Shown piece by piece: positions 18,628-26,845 of a DNA stretch of 35,575 nucleotides. Both the position numbers and the translations under genes were made by a program. The notes beneath the pieces were generated by a model that saw nothing but the letters and a program-made list of their open reading frames with translations, was not told the DNA's origin and did not search any database. This stretch comes from Rubrivivax sp. (GTDB taxonomy: Bacteria; Pseudomonadota; Gammaproteobacteria; Burkholderiales; Burkholderiaceae_C). Location: assembly GCA_030680415.1 (NCBI GenBank), contig JAUXVE010000130.1:1-35575 (forward strand), given 5' to 3'. Each line of letters opens with the position of its first letter. The first letter of the stretch is position 1.

Positions 18628-19622
18628 CGCTGGCGCTGCTGGCGCTGCAGTTCGCGCTGTGCGCGGCACTGATCGGCCGCGCCGGCTATCTGCTGTCTGT
18701 CAGCGCCGACCGTATCGCCCAGGCCACCGGCCTGACCGGCGGCTGGATCGGCCTGGCGCTGCTGGCCACCGTGACCTCGCTGCCCGAACTGGCTTCGGGC
18801 ATCAGCGCGGTGGCGGTGATCGATGCCCCCGACCTGGCGGTGGGCAATGCGCTCGGCGCCTGCGTCGTCAACCTGCTGTTCCTGGCCGTCGTCGACGCCT
18901 TGCAGCGCAGGCAGCCGATCTACCACCGCGCCAGTCCGGCGCACCTGCTGTCGGCGGCCTTCGGCGTCGTGATGCTCGGCTTCGTGGCGATGAGCCTGCT
19001 GCTGGCCGGGCGCGCGCCGGCCCTGCTGAATCTCGGCCTGTACAGCCCGGTGCTGCTGGCGCTGTACCTGCTGGCGCTGCGCAGCGTGTACGCGCACGAG
19101 CGGGCGCTGAAGCTGCCTGCGGCGGTCACGCCCGACGGGGCGCCGGCCGCGGACGCGCGCCGCGAATGGCGTCGCTTCGGCCTGGCCGCAGCGGTGGTGC
19201 TGGCTGCCGGCAGCTGGCTGCCGTCGATCGCCGCCCAGCTGGCCCAGGCGATGGGCTGGAACCAGAGCTTCGTCGGCACACTGTTCATGGCGCTGGTGAC
19301 GACGCTGCCCGAGATCGCCGTCACGCTGTCGGCGCTGCGCCTGGGCGCGCTCGACATGGCTTTCGGCAACCTGCTCGGCAGCAACCTGTTCAACGTCATG
19401 ATCCTGGCCGTGGACGACCTCTTTTACCGCCGCGGGCCGCTGCTGGCCGACGCCGCACCGGCGCATGCGGGCACGGCCGTGGCGGCCGTCGTGATGACCG
19501 GCCTGGTGATGATCGGCCTGGTGATGCGGCCGCAGGGGCGCGTGCTGCGCGTCCTGAGCTGGGTCAGCGTGGGGCTGGTGGCGGCCTACCTCGTCAACAT
19601 CACGCTGCTGGCGTTGGCCTGA
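18624..19622 (+). CDS. Cation exchanger of the CaCA (Na+/Ca2+ exchanger-like) family
   Basis: A 332-residue membrane protein with the two inverted alpha-repeats of Ca2+/cation antiporters: TSLPELASGISAVAV, then VGNALGACVVNL, and TTLPEIAVTLSALRL, then FGNLLGSNLFN. These carry the conserved acidic residue of each ion site. The TTG start at 18624 overlaps the ATPase stop as TTGA and gives a natural first membrane helix. Its own stop overlaps the next ATG as TGATG. Placed between a P2 ATPase and a CPA2-type gene, it probably contributes to divalent cation or proton exchange. Direction and ion are inferred. Confidence 0.88.
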   Translation: MTLALLALQFALCAALIGRAGYLLSVSADRIAQATGLTGGWIGLALLATVTSLPELASGISAVAVIDAPDLAVGNALGACVVNLLFLAVVDALQRRQPIYHRASPAHLLSAAFGVVMLGFVAMSLLLAGRAPALLNLGLYSPVLLALYLLALRSVYAHERALKLPAAVTPDGAPAADARREWRRFGLAAAVVLAAGSWLPSIAAQLAQAMGWNQSFVGTLFMALVTTLPEIAVTLSALRLGALDMAFGNLLGSNLFNVMILAVDDLFYRRGPLLADAAPAHAGTAVAAVVMTGLVMIGLVMRPQGRVLRVLSWVSVGLVAAYLVNITLLALA

Positions 19623-20113
19623 TGCCCGCATCTGCCCTGGCCCAGATCCTGCTGCTGCTGGGCAGCGCCGTGGCCATCGTGCTGGTGTTCCAACGGCTGC
19701 GCATCCCGTCCGTCCTGGCTTACCTGCTGATCGGCGTGCTGCTGGGGCCGTACACCGCGGGGCCGGTGGTCGCGCCGCCGCTGCGGGCGCTGGCCGTGCG
19801 CCGGGCCGGCGTCGACTGGCTCACGGCCTGGCGCACCGGGATGCTGCTCGCGGTCGGCGGCGAGTTCGGTTTCGCGCTGCTCGCGCTCGGGCTGCAGGCC
19901 CAGGTGCTCGGCGAGACGCTGGCGCAGATCGCCCACCGCGGGCAGCCGCTGTCGGCCCTGCCTACGGATGGCGTGGTGATCACCGCGCTGGTACGGGCGG
20001 GGCAGCGGCGGCTGCAGCCCGCCCCGGAGACGCTGCTCGAGGGGGGCGACACGCTGGTGCTGTTCGGGCCACCCGAGGCCCTGGCGCGAGCCGAGGCACG
20101 CCTGCTGGCGTGA
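19622..20113 (+). pseudogene. Internally deleted CPA2 (Kef/YbaL-like) antiporter
   Basis: A 163-residue reading frame made of three pieces of what is normally a protein of about 550-650 residues. Residues 1 to about 55 match the first two helices of a CPA2 antiporter (ILLLLGSAVAIVLVFQRLRI). About 57-100 match a late helix region (AGVDWLTAWRTGMLLAVGGE, then FGFALLALGL). The rest matches only a TrkA_C domain (VVITALVRAGQRRLQPAPE, then GDTLVLFGPPEALARAEARL). Most of the transport core and the whole TrkA_N NAD-binding domain are missing, yet the frame stays open across both joins and the operon overlaps are intact. It cannot be a functional antiporter. It is either a relic, a small membrane regulator, or an assembly collapse. 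Confidence 0.75.
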
Positions 20114-20123
20114 AGAGGACACG

Positions 20124-21788
20124 ATGCACGGCCCCTTTGCCGAAATAGCGGTATTGCTGCTGGTCTGCGCACTGGCCGGAGCGCTGTTCGTGCGGCTGCG
20201 CCAACCGGTGCTCATCGCCTACATCGTCGTCGGCATCGCCGTCGGCCCGGCCGGTTTCGGGCTCGTCGCCGCGCACGACCAGGTGGCGCTGCTGGCGCAG
20301 ATCGGCGTCACGGTGCTGCTGTTCGTGGTCGGGCTCAAGCTCGACCTGCACCACATCCGCCACATCGGGCCGGTGGCGCTGGCCACCGGCCTGGGGCAGC
20401 TGGCCTTCACCATCGCTTTTGGCTTCGGCATCGTGCTGCTGCTGGGCAAGGGTGCGATGGAAGCGCTGTACGTGGCGGTGGCGCTGACGTTTTCAAGCAC
20501 CATCATCATCGTCAAGCTGCTGTCCGACAAGCGCGAGCTCGACAGCCTGCACGGCCGCATCGCGGTCGGTTTCCTGATCGTGCAGGACGTGGCGGTGGTG
20601 ATCGCGATGATGGCCATGAGCGCGCTGCGCGGCAGCGGCGCCGCATCCGGCGACGCCGCGCTGCTGCAGGTGCTGCTGTCGCTGGCCTGGCGACTGGCCG
20701 CCGTGGCGGCGCTGATGGTCGTGCTCATGCGCTGGGTGCTGCCCACCGTGGTCGCGGCGATGGCGCGTTCGCAGGAACTGCTGCTGGTGTTCGCCATCGC
20801 CTGGGGCGTGGCGCTGGCGGCCTTGGGCGAGTGGGCCGGCTTCAGCAAGGAGGCGGGGGCTTTCCTGGCCGGTTTCTCGCTGGCCTCCACCCCCTACCGC
20901 GAGGCCATGAACGCGCGCCTGACCGGCATCCGCGACTTCCTGCTGCTGTTCTTCTTCATCGACCTCGGCGCCCGGCTCGACTTCTCGACGCTGGGCGCCG
21001 AAGTCATGCCCGCGGTGGTGCTGTCGCTGTTCGTGCTGATCGGCAACCCGCTGATCGTGATGGCCATCATGGGCGCCATGGGCTACCGCAAGCGCACCGG
21101 CTTCCTGGCCGGCCTCACGGTGGCGCAGATCAGCGAGTTCTCGATCGTCTTCGTCGCCATGGGCATCACACTGGGGCACGTCGGCGTGCAGGCTCTCGGG
21201 CTGACGACGCTGGTGGGGCTGGTGACGATCACCGTGTCGACCTACATGATCCTGTACTCGCAGCCGCTGTACGAGCGGCTGGCGCCCTGGCTCGGCGTGT
21301 TCGAGCGCCGGCGGCCGTTGCGCGAACTGGCCGTCGAGCGCGAGAGGCGCAGCGGCGGCGAGGCCGAGGCCGTGGTCTTCGGCCTCGGCCGCTATGGCAG
21401 CCGGCTGCTGGAGCAGTTGCGCGCGGCGGGGGTCGATGCGATCGGCGTCGACTTCGACCCCGAAGCGGTGCGCGAACTGCGGCGCCGGCGGCTGCCGGTG
21501 CGCTTCGGCGATGGTGAAGACCCGGACTTCGTCGAAACGCTGCCGCTGGCGCAGGCGCGCTGGGTGATCACGACCTTTCCGCAATGGGAGTCCAACCGCG
21601 CGCTGCTGAACGCGCTGCAGGCCGCGCATTTCAAAGGCCAGATCGCCGGTGCGGTGCGCGACGCCGCGCACGGCCGCGCGCTGGCGGCAGCCGGCGTGCA
21701 GCGCATCCTGAATCCCTTCGACGACGCCGCCGACCATGCCGCGCAGGGCCTGGCGGCGATCATCCATGCCCAGGAGACCGAGCCATGA
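20124..21788 (+). CDS. CPA2 monovalent cation:proton antiporter with TrkA_N domain
   Basis: A 554-residue KefB/KefC-like protein, likely a K+ or Na+/H+ antiporter of the inner membrane. About 11-12 helices occupy residues 1-390. The ion-site region reads GFLIVQDVAVVIAMM (Gln154, Asp155). A cytoplasmic RCK/TrkA_N domain follows with the dinucleotide motif VVFGLGRYGS (Gly420, Gly422, Gly425). It has no TrkA_C domain. A good ribosome site, GAAGAGGACACG, precedes the ATG. It sits 10 bp after the deleted CPA2 gene and overlaps the following UspA gene as ATGA, so the UspA protein may be functionally linked to it. Confidence 0.93.
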   Translation: MHGPFAEIAVLLLVCALAGALFVRLRQPVLIAYIVVGIAVGPAGFGLVAAHDQVALLAQIGVTVLLFVVGLKLDLHHIRHIGPVALATGLGQLAFTIAFGFGIVLLLGKGAMEALYVAVALTFSSTIIIVKLLSDKRELDSLHGRIAVGFLIVQDVAVVIAMMAMSALRGSGAASGDAALLQVLLSLAWRLAAVAALMVVLMRWVLPTVVAAMARSQELLLVFAIAWGVALAALGEWAGFSKEAGAFLAGFSLASTPYREAMNARLTGIRDFLLLFFFIDLGARLDFSTLGAEVMPAVVLSLFVLIGNPLIVMAIMGAMGYRKRTGFLAGLTVAQISEFSIVFVAMGITLGHVGVQALGLTTLVGLVTITVSTYMILYSQPLYERLAPWLGVFERRRPLRELAVERERRSGGEAEAVVFGLGRYGSRLLEQLRAAGVDAIGVDFDPEAVRELRRRRLPVRFGDGEDPDFVETLPLAQARWVITTFPQWESNRALLNALQAAHFKGQIAGAVRDAAHGRALAAAGVQRILNPFDDAADHAAQGLAAIIHAQETEP

Positions 21789-22690
21789 CCGCTTTGACAT
21801 CGATCCTCGCCGCCACCGACTTCTCGGCCCCGGCGCGCCATGCCGTCGACCGCGCCGCGCGGCTGGCGGGTGAAACCGGCGCGCGGCTGACGCTGATGCA
21901 CGCGGTGTCGGGCAGCGCGCTGGCCGAGTTGCGGCAGTGGCTGGGCGCCGGCCACGCCAGCGAACAGCAACTGCTGGACGAGGCCCGGCGCAGCCTGGAA
22001 CAGGCGGCGGCCGACCTCGCCGCAGCGCGGCACGTGGCGGTGCAGACCCATCTGGGCAACGGCCCGGCCGTGGAGCAGATCAACCAGCAGGCCGACACGG
22101 TCGACGCCGACTTGCTGGTGCTGGGCGCGCGCGGCAGCGGCTTCCTGCGCCGGCTCGTGCTGGGCACCACCGCCGAGCGGCTGCTGCGGCGCGCGACGCG
22201 GCCGCTGCTGGTGGTGCGCCAGTCGGCGCACGAGCCCTACCGCAGGGCGCTGGTGGCGCTGGATTTCTCGCCCTGGTCGGCATCGGCGCTGCAGATGGCA
22301 CGGCGCGCCGCGCCGCACGCGCGGCTGGTGCTGCTGAGCGCCTTCCAGGTGCCGTTCGAGGAGAAGCTGCACTTTGCCGGCGTCGACACCGCCACCATCA
22401 GCCACTACCGCACGCAGTCGCGCGCCATGGCCACGCAGCGCCTGTACGCGGCGGCGCACGACGCCGGCCTCCAGCCCGGGCACTGGGAGGCCTGCGTCGT
22501 CGAGGGTGACGCCTCGCAGCGCATCGTCGAGCAGGAGCAGGAACTTGACTGTGACCTCGTCGTCGTCGGCAAGCACGGCCAGAGCGCGGCCGAAGAGTTG
22601 CTGCTGGGCAGCGTCACCAGGCACGTGCTGGCCGAATGCAGCGCCGATGTGCTGGTGTCCACGGCGCGCACGGCAGCCACCACCACCTGA
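21785..22690 (+). CDS. Tandem universal stress protein (UspA family)
   Basis: A 301-residue two-domain UspA protein. Domain 1 begins TSILAATDFSAPARHAVDRA and ends DADLLVLGARGSGFLRRLVL; domain 2 begins RRALVALDFSPWSASALQMA and ends CDLVVVGKHGQSAAEELLLG then SVTRHVLAECSADVLV. Both domains keep the G-2x-G-9x-G(S/T) ATP-binding pattern. The ATG overlaps the antiporter stop as ATGA, so it is translationally coupled to it. It differs clearly from the UspA at 14859, so the two are not a recent duplication. Confidence 0.92.
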   Translation: MTALTSILAATDFSAPARHAVDRAARLAGETGARLTLMHAVSGSALAELRQWLGAGHASEQQLLDEARRSLEQAAADLAAARHVAVQTHLGNGPAVEQINQQADTVDADLLVLGARGSGFLRRLVLGTTAERLLRRATRPLLVVRQSAHEPYRRALVALDFSPWSASALQMARRAAPHARLVLLSAFQVPFEEKLHFAGVDTATISHYRTQSRAMATQRLYAAAHDAGLQPGHWEACVVEGDASQRIVEQEQELDCDLVVVGKHGQSAAEELLLGSVTRHVLAECSADVLVSTARTAATTT

Positions 22691-22743
22691 ACCATCCGCA
22701 GCGTCGCGGCTCCGACCTACACTCAGTGCAAAAGGGGAAAGAA

Positions 22744-23094
22744 ATGCAAATCCAACTCAACACCGATGCCCGCATCCAGGGTGACGAATCGCTGGCCACC
22801 TGGGTCGAGGGCGAACTCAAGGGCAGGCTGGCGCGCTTTCGCGACCAGATCACACGCATCGAGGTGCACTTGAGCGACGTCAACGGCGATCGTGTCGGCG
22901 GCGACGAGAAGCGCTGCCTGCTCGAGGCACGTCTGACGGGCCGCCAGCCGGTGGCCGTGAGCCACAGCGCGCCCAAGGTCGCCGATGCCGTCTACGGTGC
23001 GGCCGACAAGATGCTGCGGGCGCTGGACAGCGCGCTGGGCAAGTCGCGCAATGTCAAAGGCAGCGAGTCGATCCGCGACGCCGGCAGCGCTTGA
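22744..23094 (+). CDS. Short HPF/RaiA-family ribosome hibernation factor
   Basis: A 116-residue protein with the HPF/RaiA beta-alpha-beta-beta-beta-alpha pattern: MQIQLNTDARIQGDESLATW, then ITRIEVHLSDVNGDRVGGDE and a C-terminal helix with ADKMLRALDSALGK. Family members bind the small ribosomal subunit and inactivate or protect ribosomes in stasis. It lacks the long-HPF dimerisation domain. The start at 22744 follows AAAGGGGAAAGAA. Its place after a UspA gene and inside an ion-transport block supports a quiescence or low-oxygen role. It is divergent in sequence from the main cellular HPF, so it may be a specialised paralogue. Confidence 0.82.
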   Translation: MQIQLNTDARIQGDESLATWVEGELKGRLARFRDQITRIEVHLSDVNGDRVGGDEKRCLLEARLTGRQPVAVSHSAPKVADAVYGAADKMLRALDSALGKSRNVKGSESIRDAGSA

Positions 23095-23116
23095 GGCGCC
23101 ATAGCAGCGCTGCGGC

Positions 23117-23136
23117 GCGACGCTCGATCGCGTCGC
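23117..23136. other. Stem-loop between HPF-like gene and Na/Pi symporter gene
   Basis: GCGACGC-TCGATC-GCGTCGC, a perfect 7-bp stem in the 52-bp gap. There is no T-tract. It may be an mRNA 3'-end stabiliser or a weak terminator. Confidence 0.3.
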
Positions 23137-23146
23137 ATGCCCAAGC

Positions 23147-24775
23147 ATGCAGGCCCTGCTGCCGATGGCCGTCGACGCGCTGTCATTGATCGGTCCCCTG
23201 GTCGGCGGGCTGGGGCTGTTCCTGCTCGGCATGGGCATGATGACCGACGGGCTCAAGCTCGCCGCCGGCCCGGCGCTGCACCGCATCCTGGCCGGCGCCA
23301 CGCGCACGCGCTGGCACGCGCTGGGCTCCGGGGTGCTGGTGACGGCCGTGGTGCAGTCCTCCAGCGCCGTCACGGTGGCCGCCATCGGTTTCGTCAACGC
23401 CGGGCTGCTGGGGCTGGCACCGGCGCTGTGGGTGCTGTTCGGCGCCAACGTCGGCTCCACGATGACGGGCTGGATCGTCGCGCTGGTCGGGCTCAAGTTC
23501 AAGATCGACGCGCTGGCGCTGCCCCTGGTGGGCGCGGGTGTCGTGTTGCGGCTGACCGGTGACGGCCAGCGCCGCGGCGCCATCGGCACGGCGCTGGCCG
23601 GCTTCGGGCTGCTGTTCCTGGGCATCGCGCTGCTGCAGCAGTCCTTCGGCGGCCTGGCCGGGCAGGTGACGCTGCCGCAGGGCGAGGGCCCGCTGGCGGT
23701 GCTGGCGCAGGTGTTCATCGGGGCGCTGATGACGGTGCTGATGCAGTCGTCCGCCGCGTCGATGACGATCACTCTCACCGCCGCGCAGGGGGGCCTCATC
23801 ACCGCGCAGGGCGCGGCGGCGGTGATCATCGGCGCCAACCTCGGCACCACGGCGACGGCGCTGCTGGCGGCCATCGGCGCCACCTCCAACGCCCGCCGCG
23901 TGGCGGCGGCGCACGTGATCTTCAACGCGCTGACCGGCTGCGTGGCGCTGGCGCTGCTGCCCTGGCTCATAGGCGCACTTGGCGGCGCGCGCGAAGCACT
24001 CGGGCTGCCGCCGGACCCGGCGGCCAAGCTGGCGCTGTTCCACACCACCTTCAACGTGCTGGGCGTGCTGCTGATGTGGCCGCTGGCCGACTGGCTGACG
24101 CGCTGGCTGCTGCAGCGCTTTCGCGCCCGCGAGGAAGACGAGGCGCAGCCGAAGTTCCTGGACGACAACGTGCTGGCGGTGCCGACGCTGGCGCTGGACG
24201 CGCTGGAACGCGAGGTGGCCCGCAGCGGGCAACTGGCGGTGCGGCTGGCGCGCACCGCGCTGACCGGCGCCGACGCCGCCATGCTGGCGCGCGAGCAGGC
24301 CGTGGTGTCGCGGCTGGACGCCGCGGTGGAGGCCTTCGTCGAGCGCATGAACCGCGGCGCCATGCCGCAGGGCACCAGCGAACGCCTGGCCCGCGTGCTG
24401 CGCGTCCAGCGTTACCACGAGACGACTGCCGAGCAGGCCCACGCCGCGGCACCGCTGGGTCTGCCGCCCAATGCCGCCGCCGACGCCGCGGCCCGCCACG
24501 CGGCCTTCGTGCGACACACCGACGCCCTGCTGGCCCTGTGCGACCCCACCGCCAACGAGTTCGACGACGCCGCCATGGTCGCCGCACTGTCGGCCATGGA
24601 GGCCGCTTACCAGGACCTCAAGGCGGCGCTGCTGGCGGCCGGTGCCACCGGTGGCGTGCGCCTGGCGGGCATGGAAGAAGCCTTGCGCCGCTACAGCGCG
24701 ATGCGCCGTGCCGCACAGCAGGCGGCCAAGGCGCGGCAGCGGCTGCCGGTGGTGGCCGCACACGCGCAGGCATGA
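23147..24775 (+). CDS. Na+/phosphate symporter fused to a PhoU-like domain
   Basis: A 542-residue NptA/PitB-type Na/Pi cotransporter. The membrane part carries two QSS repeats: VVQSSSAVTVAAIGFVNAGL, then FGANVGSTMTGW, and LMQSSAASMTITLTAAQGGL, then IGANLGTTATALLAAIGATS. These are the inverted substrate-binding repeats of the family. From about residue 340 the protein is a soluble helical PhoU-like domain, which in relatives regulates transport. It starts at the ATG at 23147, 52 bp after the HPF-like gene. Transport direction (uptake or phosphate export) is not decided by sequence. Confidence 0.92.
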   Translation: MQALLPMAVDALSLIGPLVGGLGLFLLGMGMMTDGLKLAAGPALHRILAGATRTRWHALGSGVLVTAVVQSSSAVTVAAIGFVNAGLLGLAPALWVLFGANVGSTMTGWIVALVGLKFKIDALALPLVGAGVVLRLTGDGQRRGAIGTALAGFGLLFLGIALLQQSFGGLAGQVTLPQGEGPLAVLAQVFIGALMTVLMQSSAASMTITLTAAQGGLITAQGAAAVIIGANLGTTATALLAAIGATSNARRVAAAHVIFNALTGCVALALLPWLIGALGGAREALGLPPDPAAKLALFHTTFNVLGVLLMWPLADWLTRWLLQRFRAREEDEAQPKFLDDNVLAVPTLALDALEREVARSGQLAVRLARTALTGADAAMLAREQAVVSRLDAAVEAFVERMNRGAMPQGTSERLARVLRVQRYHETTAEQAHAAAPLGLPPNAAADAAARHAAFVRHTDALLALCDPTANEFDDAAMVAALSAMEAAYQDLKAALLAAGATGGVRLAGMEEALRRYSAMRRAAQQAAKARQRLPVVAAHAQA

Positions 24776-24805
24776 TCGGCAGTTCCAGGCACGAGGCCCT
24801 TTTCG

Positions 24806-25612
24806 ATGGCTGACCTCTTCGGCTCCGACGCCTACTCGCCCAGCCAGATCGCCGCGCGCGTGAGCGAGGTCGGTGTCGCCAAGGCACGGCTGCCGCTGCT
24901 GTCGCTGCTGCTGCTGGGCGTGCTGGCCGGCGCCTTCATCGGCCTCGGTGCGCTGATGTACACGCTGGTGGCCAGCGATGCCGGCCTGGGCTTTGCGGCG
25001 CAACGCCTGCTGGGCGGGCTGGCCTTTTCGCTCGGGCTGATCCTCGTCAGCGTTGCCGGCGCCGAACTCTTCACCGGCAACAACCTGCTGGCCATGGCCT
25101 GGGCCAGCGGCCGCGTCAGCACGCCCGAGGTGCTGCGCAACTGGGCGCTGGTGTGTGCGGCGAACTTCGCCGGTGCCGCCGGCCTGGCGCTGCTGGTCTG
25201 GCTGGCCGGCCATGGCTCGATGAACGACGGCGCGGTGGCTCGGACGGCGATCCGCATCGCCACCGCCAAGGCCGAGCTGCCGCTGGCCGAGGCCTTCTGG
25301 CGCGGCGTGCTGTGCAACGTGCTGGTGTGCATGGCGGTGTGGATGACACTGGCCGGCCGCAGCGTCACCGATAAGGTGCTGGCCATCGTGTTCCCGATCA
25401 CCGCCTTCGTCGCCGCCGGCTTCGAACACTCGATCGCCAACATGTACTTCTTTGCGCTGGCCATGGCGCTGGGCGCGCCGCTGGGCGTGGGCGACATGCT
25501 GCTCAACCTGTTGCCCGTGATCGCCGGCAACATCGTCGGCGGCAGCGCGCTGGTGGCGCTGGTCTACTGGGTCATCTACCTGCGGCCGGGTGCAGCGCCG
25601 CCCGAGCGCTGA
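24806..25612 (+). CDS. Formate/nitrite transporter (FNT) channel
   Basis: A 268-residue pentameric-channel protein of the FocA/NirC family with six membrane helices. Family signatures are AGAELFTGNNLLAMAW in the TM2 region, LCNVLVCMAVWM in TM4-5, and FEHSIANMYFFALAM with the conserved His208. It would pass small monovalent anions such as formate or nitrite, fitting a low-oxygen gene set. Its stop overlaps the ATG of the RlmN-like gene (TGATG). No pyruvate-formate lyase or nitrite reductase gene is in the window, so the anion is unresolved. Confidence 0.93.
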   Translation: MADLFGSDAYSPSQIAARVSEVGVAKARLPLLSLLLLGVLAGAFIGLGALMYTLVASDAGLGFAAQRLLGGLAFSLGLILVSVAGAELFTGNNLLAMAWASGRVSTPEVLRNWALVCAANFAGAAGLALLVWLAGHGSMNDGAVARTAIRIATAKAELPLAEAFWRGVLCNVLVCMAVWMTLAGRSVTDKVLAIVFPITAFVAAGFEHSIANMYFFALAMALGAPLGVGDMLLNLLPVIAGNIVGGSALVALVYWVIYLRPGAAPPER

Positions 25613-26688
25613 TGCCAAGGTCTCTGACGATGCCCGTCGCGCAAGCCCCGTTGATGCAGATCGACTGCATCGGCCGGCGACTGCGCGCGCTCGGCGCCCG
25701 TCCCGGCCACGAGGCGCGTGTACTGCGGCTGTGGGCGCAGGCACTGCCGCAGGACGGCGGACGGCGCCGGATCGAGGACTTCCTGCCACTGGCGTTGCGC
25801 GCCGCCCTGCCCGCGCTCAGCGACGAACTGGCCGGCCTGGCGCGGCTGCAGTCGGAACACCCGGGCGCGGACGGCTCGGCGCGCCTGCTGGTGGCGCTGG
25901 CCGACGGACTGACGGTGGAAAGCGTGCTGCTGCCGCGCGACGGCCTGTGCGTGTCGACGCAGGTCGGCTGCGCGGTCGGCTGCGTGTTCTGCATGACCGG
26001 CCAGGGCGGGCTGCTGCGCCAGCTCGGCAGTGCCGAGATGGTGGCCCAGGTGGCGCTGGCGCGCACGCTGCGGCCGGTCAGGCGTGTCGTCTTCATGGGC
26101 ATGGGCGAGCCGGCGCACAACCTGGACAACGTGCTGGCGGCGATCGAACTGCTGGGCACGGCCGGTGCCGTGGGCCACAAGAACCTGGTCTTCTCGACGG
26201 TGGGCGATGCGCGCGTCTTCGAGCGGCTGCCGCAAGGGCGCGTGAAACCGGCGCTGGCGCTGTCGCTGCACACCACGAAGGCCGCGCTGCGCGCCGAGTT
26301 GCTGCCGCGCGCACCGCGCATGGACCCCGCCGAACTGGTGGCCGCCGGCGAGGCCTACGCGCGCGCCACCGGCTACCCGATCCAGTACCAGTGGACGCTG
26401 ATCGAGGGTGTCAACGACGGCGCCGACGAGGTCGAAGGCATCGTGGCGCTGCTGTCGAGCCGCTACGCGATGATGAACCTGATCCCCTACAACGCGGTGG
26501 CCGGGCTGGCCTATCGGCGCCCGTCCTGGGAGCGGGCCGCCGAGATGGCGCGCGCGCTCAACCGGCGCGGCATCCTGACCAGGCTGCGGCGCTCGGCCGG
26601 GCAGGACGTCGACGGCGGCTGCGGGCAGTTGCGTGCACGAGCGGCCACGGGCAGCGCGCGCTGCATCCCAATCCAGCCCGCGGCGTGA
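25612..26688 (+). CDS. RlmN/Cfr-like radical SAM RNA methyltransferase
   Basis: A 358-residue radical SAM enzyme of the RlmN/Cfr family, which methylates adenine in rRNA or tRNA. The 4Fe-4S cysteines are Cys120, Cys124 and Cys127 (CAVGCVFC). The SAM motif is FMGMGEPAHNLDNV, and the C-terminal catalytic cysteine is Cys337 in GQDVDGGCGQL. The ATG at 25612 overlaps the FNT stop. An in-frame ATG at 25630 follows AAGG and is an equally good start. The setting, coupled to a formate/nitrite channel rather than the usual ndk-rlmN-pilW-ispG context, suggests a second RlmN-type enzyme, perhaps of different target or condition. Confidence 0.85.
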   Translation: MPRSLTMPVAQAPLMQIDCIGRRLRALGARPGHEARVLRLWAQALPQDGGRRRIEDFLPLALRAALPALSDELAGLARLQSEHPGADGSARLLVALADGLTVESVLLPRDGLCVSTQVGCAVGCVFCMTGQGGLLRQLGSAEMVAQVALARTLRPVRRVVFMGMGEPAHNLDNVLAAIELLGTAGAVGHKNLVFSTVGDARVFERLPQGRVKPALALSLHTTKAALRAELLPRAPRMDPAELVAAGEAYARATGYPIQYQWTLIEGVNDGADEVEGIVALLSSRYAMMNLIPYNAVAGLAYRRPSWERAAEMARALNRRGILTRLRRSAGQDVDGGCGQLRARAATGSARCIPIQPAA

Positions 26689-26711
26689 GGACCTGTGCGT
26701 CGATGCGTATT

Positions 26712-26810
26712 GCTCCCTCTCCCGCCTGGGCGGGAGAGGGTGGGGGTGAGGGTGGGGAGGACAGGCAAGACCCTCACCCCAGCCCTCTCCCGCAGGCGGG
26801 AGAGGGAGAA
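26712..26810. repeat. REP-like double palindrome, copy B
   Basis: Two arms of about 40 bp. Each has an inner hairpin (CTCCCTCTCCCGCC, then GGGCGGGAGAGGG) and a GTGAGGG tail. The tails face inward with about 18 bp between them. It fills the 157-bp convergent gap between the RlmN-like gene and the hydrolase gene, where it could end transcription from both sides. It is the best preserved of the three copies. Confidence 0.85.
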
Positions 26811-26845
26811 GTTCGAACCGCACGCCCGCGTCTGTCTGATCAGCA

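Noticed and set aside
15847..18669. A 940-codon open frame on the minus strand across the P-type ATPase gene
   Set aside because: Antisense shadow of a gene with all P-type ATPase motifs; the translation is His/Arg/Gln-rich low complexity.
26712..26810. CRISPR-like array suggested by repeated GGGAGAGGG words
   Set aside because: The repeats are arms of one paired palindrome, not direct repeats with regular spacers. No cas genes are in the window.
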